A stretch of 64,000 nucleotides of DNA, taken from assembly GCF_902459465.1 (NCBI RefSeq), contig NC_047082.1, positions 10,414,545 through 10,478,544 on the forward strand. The letters run 5' to 3'. The DNA comes from Asterias rubens (lineage: Eukaryota > Echinodermata > Asteroidea > Forcipulatida > Asteriidae). The translations under genes and the position numbers were made by a program. Shown one piece after another: positions 59,727 to 64,000 of the stretch. Position 1 is the stretch's first letter; each line of letters opens with the position of its first letter. Below the pieces are notes generated by a model. The model searched no databases. It saw only the letters and a program-made list of their open reading frames with translations, and was not told the origin of the DNA.

Positions 59727-60094
59727 AAGGCAGTGGACACATTGGTGATTACTCAAAATAATTATCAGCATAAAACCTCACTTGGTAACCAGTAATGGGG
59801 AGAGTTTGATAGTATAAAACATATGAGAAACGGCTCCCTCTGAAGTGACGCAGCTTTCGAGAAAGAAGTAATGTTCCACGAGTTTTGATTTTAGAACTCA
59901 GACTTAGAATTTGAGGTCTCGAAATCAAGCTCCTGAAAGCACACAACTTCGTATTTCTTTCATAGTGTTCTCACAATTCCGACGACCAATCGAGCTCAAA
60001 TTTTCACAGGTTTGTTATTTCATGCATATGCTGAGATACACCAAGTGAGAAAACTGGTCTTTGACAATTACCAACAGTGTCCACTGTCTTTAAG
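59727..60094 (-). mobile_element. Family A element, reverse
   Basis: TTAA-flanked: GGCAGTGGACACATTGG to CAACAGTGTCCACTGTC, with a deletion in the right-central part. Confidence 0.88.
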
Positions 60095-60207
60095 TAATGT
60101 TTTGCTGACTTTAAACTATAGCTGGCTTTGAATTATAAGTTTTGGCTCTATTTGGTTTTTACTTTGTTTTGGTCTCGGTTGATTGTTTTCTGTGTTTTTG
60201 GTTTTAC

Positions 60208-60216
60208 TATAAATAG
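60208..60216 (+). promoter_or_regulatory. TATA box TATAAATAG, promoter-like segment 1
   Basis: Canonical TATA box. Sequence 30-110 bp downstream (GATATGGCTTTGTGAACTTA, ATAGCTCTTTGAG) resembles that after the TATA box at 63250. No coding exon is identified downstream of it. Confidence 0.45.
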
Positions 60217-60477
60217 TTGCGAGTTTTAAGGCAAGACTTTAAAGCCATACTGAACGTGCACAGCGATATGGCTTTGTGAACTTACTCAAGGACATAGCTC
60301 TTTGAGTTTAAAACACTGTGTTTTGGTCTCGGTTTAGTTCTTACTGTGTTTTGGTCTTATTTTACCCATCAAGTAAAAAAATATAATTAACTACTATTTT
60401 GTCAATGATAAGGGCACAATTTTGTGAATCATTTAGCAGCACTACGCTTTCATAACACATCATCTTCATTATTTCAA

Positions 60478-60536
60478 AGGCACTGAACACCTTTGGTATT
60501 TGTCAAAGACCAATATTCTCACTTGGTGTAACCCAA
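60478..60536 (+). mobile_element. Family A fragment
   Basis: First 60 bp of family A only (GGCACTGAACACCTTTGG). Confidence 0.65.
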
Positions 60537-60783
60537 CATTGTTTTTCTAATACTACTGGGTTTGCTGTTGGTCATTTCTGTAAGTTGTCAATGTTGCTTG
60601 TCCGGGGAACAAACAAAATTCCGATCACTCCCCAGCAAATTTGCATTTCATCTTGAAGTCGTCTTTAGAATAACCCGCCGTTTCGGACACGCCCAACAGG
60701 AGTAGGTGAATAATTTTCCATCTACTGCAAATAGCTGTGGGACGTCCAAGTATTGTTCGTGCATATTGTTTAAAATATTGCTT

Positions 60784-61126
60784 TAAAGGAACACGTTGCC
60801 TTGGATCGGACGAATATTGGTCTTTAAAAAGCGTTTGAAACCATTTGTTAAGAAATGCATATGGTTAGAAAGATGTTTTAAAAGTAGAATATAATGATCT
60901 ACACAAATATCACTCAGAACTGCACGGTTTCCCTTTTACGTCTCGAACTAACACGACTCTCAGAAATGGCCGACCGTGTTAGTCGACGAACCACGCATTT
61001 CGAGGCATATTTGTGTAGATCATTGTTTACTATTTTTACAACATCTTTCTACCCATAGGCATTTTATAACAAATGGTTACAGAAAGCTTTTCAACTCGAC
61101 CGATTCAAGGCAACGTGTTCCTTTAA
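60784..61126. mobile_element. Family B foldback, copy with central deletion
   Basis: AAGGAACACGTTGCCTTGGA to CAAGGCAACGTGTTCCTTT. The centre is shortened relative to the copy at 58574. Confidence 0.87.
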
Positions 61127-61445
61127 GTTGTCAGGTCTCCCCCTTGCAAAAGTGAATGTCGAACCCAAAATTAATTTTGGGAAACCCCTGATGTGGCCCA
61201 TCGCATTCTGATTTGTTGTTGTATTTGTGTAGATCATTGTTTACTACTTTTACAAAATCTTTCTACCCATATGCATTTTATGACAAATGGTTACAGAACG
61301 CTTTCCAAGGACTAACTCGACCGATCCAAGGCAACGTGTTGCTTTAAGTTGTCAGGTTTCCCCCTTGCAAAAGTGAATGTCGAACCCAAAATTAATTTTG
61401 GGAAACCCCTGATGTGGCCCATCACATTCCGATTTGTTGTTGTTT
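61011..61445 (+). repeat. Tandem duplication, about 213-bp unit
   Basis: The right third of the family B copy plus unique flank (GTCAGGTCTCCCCCTTGCAA, AAAATTAATTTTGGGAAACC, GATTTGTTGTTG) is present twice, starting at TTGTGTAGATCATTG at 61011 and 61225. Confidence 0.88.
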
Positions 61446-61603
61446 GTTCATTGATCTTGATACAATCCAAGCATGAATTTAAAGGTTAAAGTAAACACAA
61501 TCTTCCATTCTGTGTGAAAATTATTTAGGTTGGCCCATTTTTCCTCGTTTGCAAATAATGAGTGACATTGGACATGTTCTGGCACAGCTCGTACAAAATG
61601 TGG

Positions 61604-61995
61604 TAAAGGCACTGCACACTATTTACTCAAAATAATTATTAGCATAAAACCTTACATGGTAATGAGTAATGGGGAGAGGTTGATAGTTTTATTATATATA
61701 AAACATTGTGAGAAACGGCTCCCTCAGAAGTGACGTAGTTTTCGAGAAAGAAGTAATTTTCCACGAATTTGATTTTGAGACCTCAAAATTAGATTGTGAA
61801 GTCTCGAAATCAAGCATCTGAAAGCATACAACTTCGTTTGACAAGGGTGTTTTTTTCTGTCCTTATTATCTCGCACCTTCAACGACCAATTGAGCTCTAA
61901 TTTTCACAGGTTTGTTAATTTATGCATATGTTGAGATACACCAAGTGAGAAGCCTGGTTTTTGACAATGACCAATAGTGTCCAGTGTCTTTAAGG
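61604..61995 (-). mobile_element. Family A element, reverse
   Basis: GGCACTGCACACTATTTACT to CCAATAGTGTCCAGTGTC, with a small TTTATTATATAT insertion near 61690. Confidence 0.86.
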
Positions 61996-62541
61996 CATTC
62001 ATATTTCGCCATTATTTTGTTGGAATTTCCCCGATTACAAAAAGTATAAATATACCTTTTCATTAAAAACTAGCCTTCAAGGTCGTCAAAAGATGACGAA
62101 ATTATTTTGTTGATACTTCCCCGTTCTCTTGTGTACGACCCGCAACAAAAGACTTAAACAAACAACAAAGCACATAAAAGCAAAACCTGAGGTAAAAACG
62201 CACTATTATTAAAAACTGATCCGAAGTGTTGCTACAATAAATTGTAACTATTGGCTGAGATGCGGCACTTCGCTTTTGACCATCTTTACCATTTTTCTTT
62301 CGAAGTTTGACCACCGAAGTTAGTTTCGAGTACTCGCTATTAAGTGGTAAGTCTCTCTAGACACTACTTTTTGTTTTATATTGTTTTGTCATAATGTGTA
62401 TATTCTTTGCTACTTTGTCCATGCTTCTTGATTGAACAAACTTTGACTTTTTGATGAATGAAAGAAGGACATCATAATGCATTGTTTATTTTTAGTAATA
62501 CTCACCAATACTGGGACTCACGCTTACAAGCTTTGCTTCTT

Positions 62542-62928
62542 AAAGGCAGTGAACACTATTGGTAATTGTCAAAGTCTAGCCTTTACAGTTGGTGTATCTC
62601 AACATATGCATAAAATAACAAACCTGTGAAAATTTGAGCTCAATCGGTCATCAAACTTGCGAGATAATAATGAAAGGAAAAAACACCCTTGTCACACGAA
62701 GTTGTGTGCGTTTATAGACGGTTGATTTCGAGACCTCAAGTTCTAAATCTGAGGTCTCGAAATCAAATTCGTGGAAAATTACTTCTTTCTCAAAAACTAC
62801 GTCACTTCAGAGGGAGCCGTTTCTCACGATGTTTTATACCATCAACCTCTCCCCATTACTCGTCACCAAGAAAGGTTTTATGTTAATAATTATTTCGAGT
62901 CATTAACAATAGTGTCCACTGCCTTTAA
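62542..62928 (+). mobile_element. Family A element, full length
   Basis: TTAA on both sides; GGCAGTGAACACTATTGG to CAATAGTGTCCACTGCC. One of the least decayed copies. Confidence 0.9.
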
Positions 62929-63249
62929 TGAGCTCCCCTAGCAAAATCGTAAAAGTGTATTAATTTCCTCCCGGTTTAACTCTATTATTTGGAGCATGTG
63001 GGATATTATTGGGCCCCCCAAAAAGAAGAAGAAACGAAATAAGCGCCAATAGCAGGATGAATAGAAGTCGATGAAGTAAGTTTAGTTTTATGGGAGGAGA
63101 GAATGTCAAAGGTTGGGGGAGTTTGGGATTGGGACTTGAATCAAGTCTACGAGTACATTGGTGCGCGGCAGTTCAAACTGTTTTAATCTGATCGACAAAA
63201 GGTCTGAAACTGAAATTTAGTATAACTAATGGTTTAAACAATATTTTAT

Positions 63250-63258
63250 TATAAATAG
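63250..63258 (+). promoter_or_regulatory. TATA box TATAAATAG, promoter-like segment 2
   Basis: Followed by AGTAGCTTTGTGAACCTG and CAACTCTTTGGACTTCAAAC, similar to segment 1, and by a consensus donor (CATCGTG|GTAAGC, donor at 63396) that would end a non-coding first exon of about 110-120 bp. A promoter plus 5' UTR exon of a gene starting beyond the window is possible. Confidence 0.45.
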
Positions 63259-63529
63259 CTGCTGGCTTCAAAACTTTGCTAAAGACTGCAATCAGCGACG
63301 AGTAGCTTTGTGAACCTGCTCATCAAACAACTCTTTGGACTTCAAACACCGAAAATAGCTGCAGTGAGTTCAGTTTCGAGCGATCAAGCATCGTGGTAAG
63401 CATTTCATCTGTCCATTTTTTCTTTGAAGTTTTACAAATTGAGTTTTGTTTTGATTTTAACTGCTGCAATTTTGAATGGAGAGGTTCGCTTGATGGAAAT
63501 AAACTTTAAATTGGGGTTGAACAGAGACT

Positions 63530-63602
63530 AGTTTACCAGGGCGGGACTTGAACCCTCGACATGTAACGTGCCGGTGCTCTACCAACCGACTTCTTCAATT
63601 AT
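63530..63602 (-). mobile_element. tRNA-like SINE head
   Basis: On the - strand: GGTTGGTAGAGCACCGGCAC (A box) and GAGGGTTCAAGTCCC (B box). There is no paired acceptor stem, so a SINE rather than a tRNA gene. Confidence 0.6.
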
Positions 63603-63894
63603 TGTTTATGGCCACAAACCTTTTTCATAGTATATGCTGCACCTTTTTGTTTAATAGTCTTAGCATATTCGCCAGGCTAGTTTTTTTTTTTTTACTTTTT
63701 TTTTTTACAATGTTTTAAGTTGCTGTTGCAAACTCATTTGTTTTAAGCTCCTTTTTTGTAATCTGCTTATTTGTAATTAATTGTTTCTTTCTGTCATTGT
63801 ATATGTATTGTTCTCTTAATGCGTTTAGAGGCTCTTTGCGTTTGGCTCTTTACAAATGTCTTATTATTATTAGTAACCCTATGTTGGCAGTCTC

Positions 63895-64000
63895 CTTATG
63901 TTTTCAATATCTTTCGGGTGGGTTGCCAATGGGGGACCTTGGAACGCTAGGCGGCTGCATACCAACCAGGTACATTTCCATTGTTTACGTAGTTCTGAGC
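63895..64000 (+). mobile_element. Partial foldback running off the window
   Basis: GGGGGACCTTGGAACGCTAG to TCCATTGTTTACGTAGTTCT matches, in reverse, the centre and right arm of the element at 30349-30497. Confidence 0.65.

Larger units (their letters stand above)
57756..64000. other. Repeat-rich 3' region, no certain gene
   Basis: No conserved exon recognised. Family A copies at 58181, 59727, 60478, 61604 and 62542, family B at 58574 and 60784, and a local duplication at 61011 make up a large part. Two similar TATA-box segments (60208, 63250) hint at promoters whose gene may lie beyond the window. Confidence 0.65.

Overview
The window is eukaryotic, intron-rich nuclear DNA from an animal. 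Five conserved multi-exon genes can be rebuilt exon by exon with GT..AG boundaries that keep frame, plus one intronless lectin-type gene. Gene content, long repeat-filled introns, tRNA-derived SINEs and very many short foldback transposons suggest an echinoderm, most likely a sea star. That identification is inference from the general look of the sequence, not from a species marker.

Layout. (1) 76-6638, + strand: COPS5, the CSN5/JAB1 deneddylase subunit of the COP9 signalosome. (2) 6639-11006: repeats, including a hAT-type element with an intact 8-bp target duplication. (3) 11007-18668, - strand: an SLC17A9-like (VNUT-like) transporter. (4) 18669-19087: a 419-bp head-to-head intergenic region shared with (5) LTV1, 19088-25918, + strand, a 40S ribosome biogenesis factor. 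(6) 25919-29712: repeats. (7) 29713-36761, + strand: a secreted proteinase K-type subtilase with signal peptide, I9 propeptide and full catalytic machinery. (8) 38392-44223: a large array of a 46-bp monomer, ended by a 100-N assembly gap (44224-44323). (9) 46210-52346, - strand: EIF2S1 (eIF2-alpha). (10) 52350-56782: foldback elements. (11) 56783-57530, + strand: a C-type lectin plus PAN/apple domain gene split by a one-base frameshift. (12) 57531-64000: repeats, with two similar TATA-box promoter-like segments at 60208 and 63250.

The three housekeeping genes (COPS5, LTV1, EIF2S1) and the transporter are not an operon or pathway. They share growth and translation themes only loosely. What links them in sequence is a short inverted-repeat element (family D here, GGCGCCACCAC arms): all six copies lie within about 900 bp of a start codon of one of these four genes.

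Other structural points: at least five different foldback families use TTAA as target, with one nested insertion that shows the target directly; the 46-bp array shows two alternating monomer types, a 1,447-bp higher-order repeat and a hairpin at its left edge; EIF2S1 has a possible overlapping upstream ORF and four perfect TGACGTCA octamers inside two foldback elements in one intron. No new multi-gene system is evident. The most unusual items are the array, the start-proximal family D, and the lectin gene with its frameshift and 84-bp tandem triplication.
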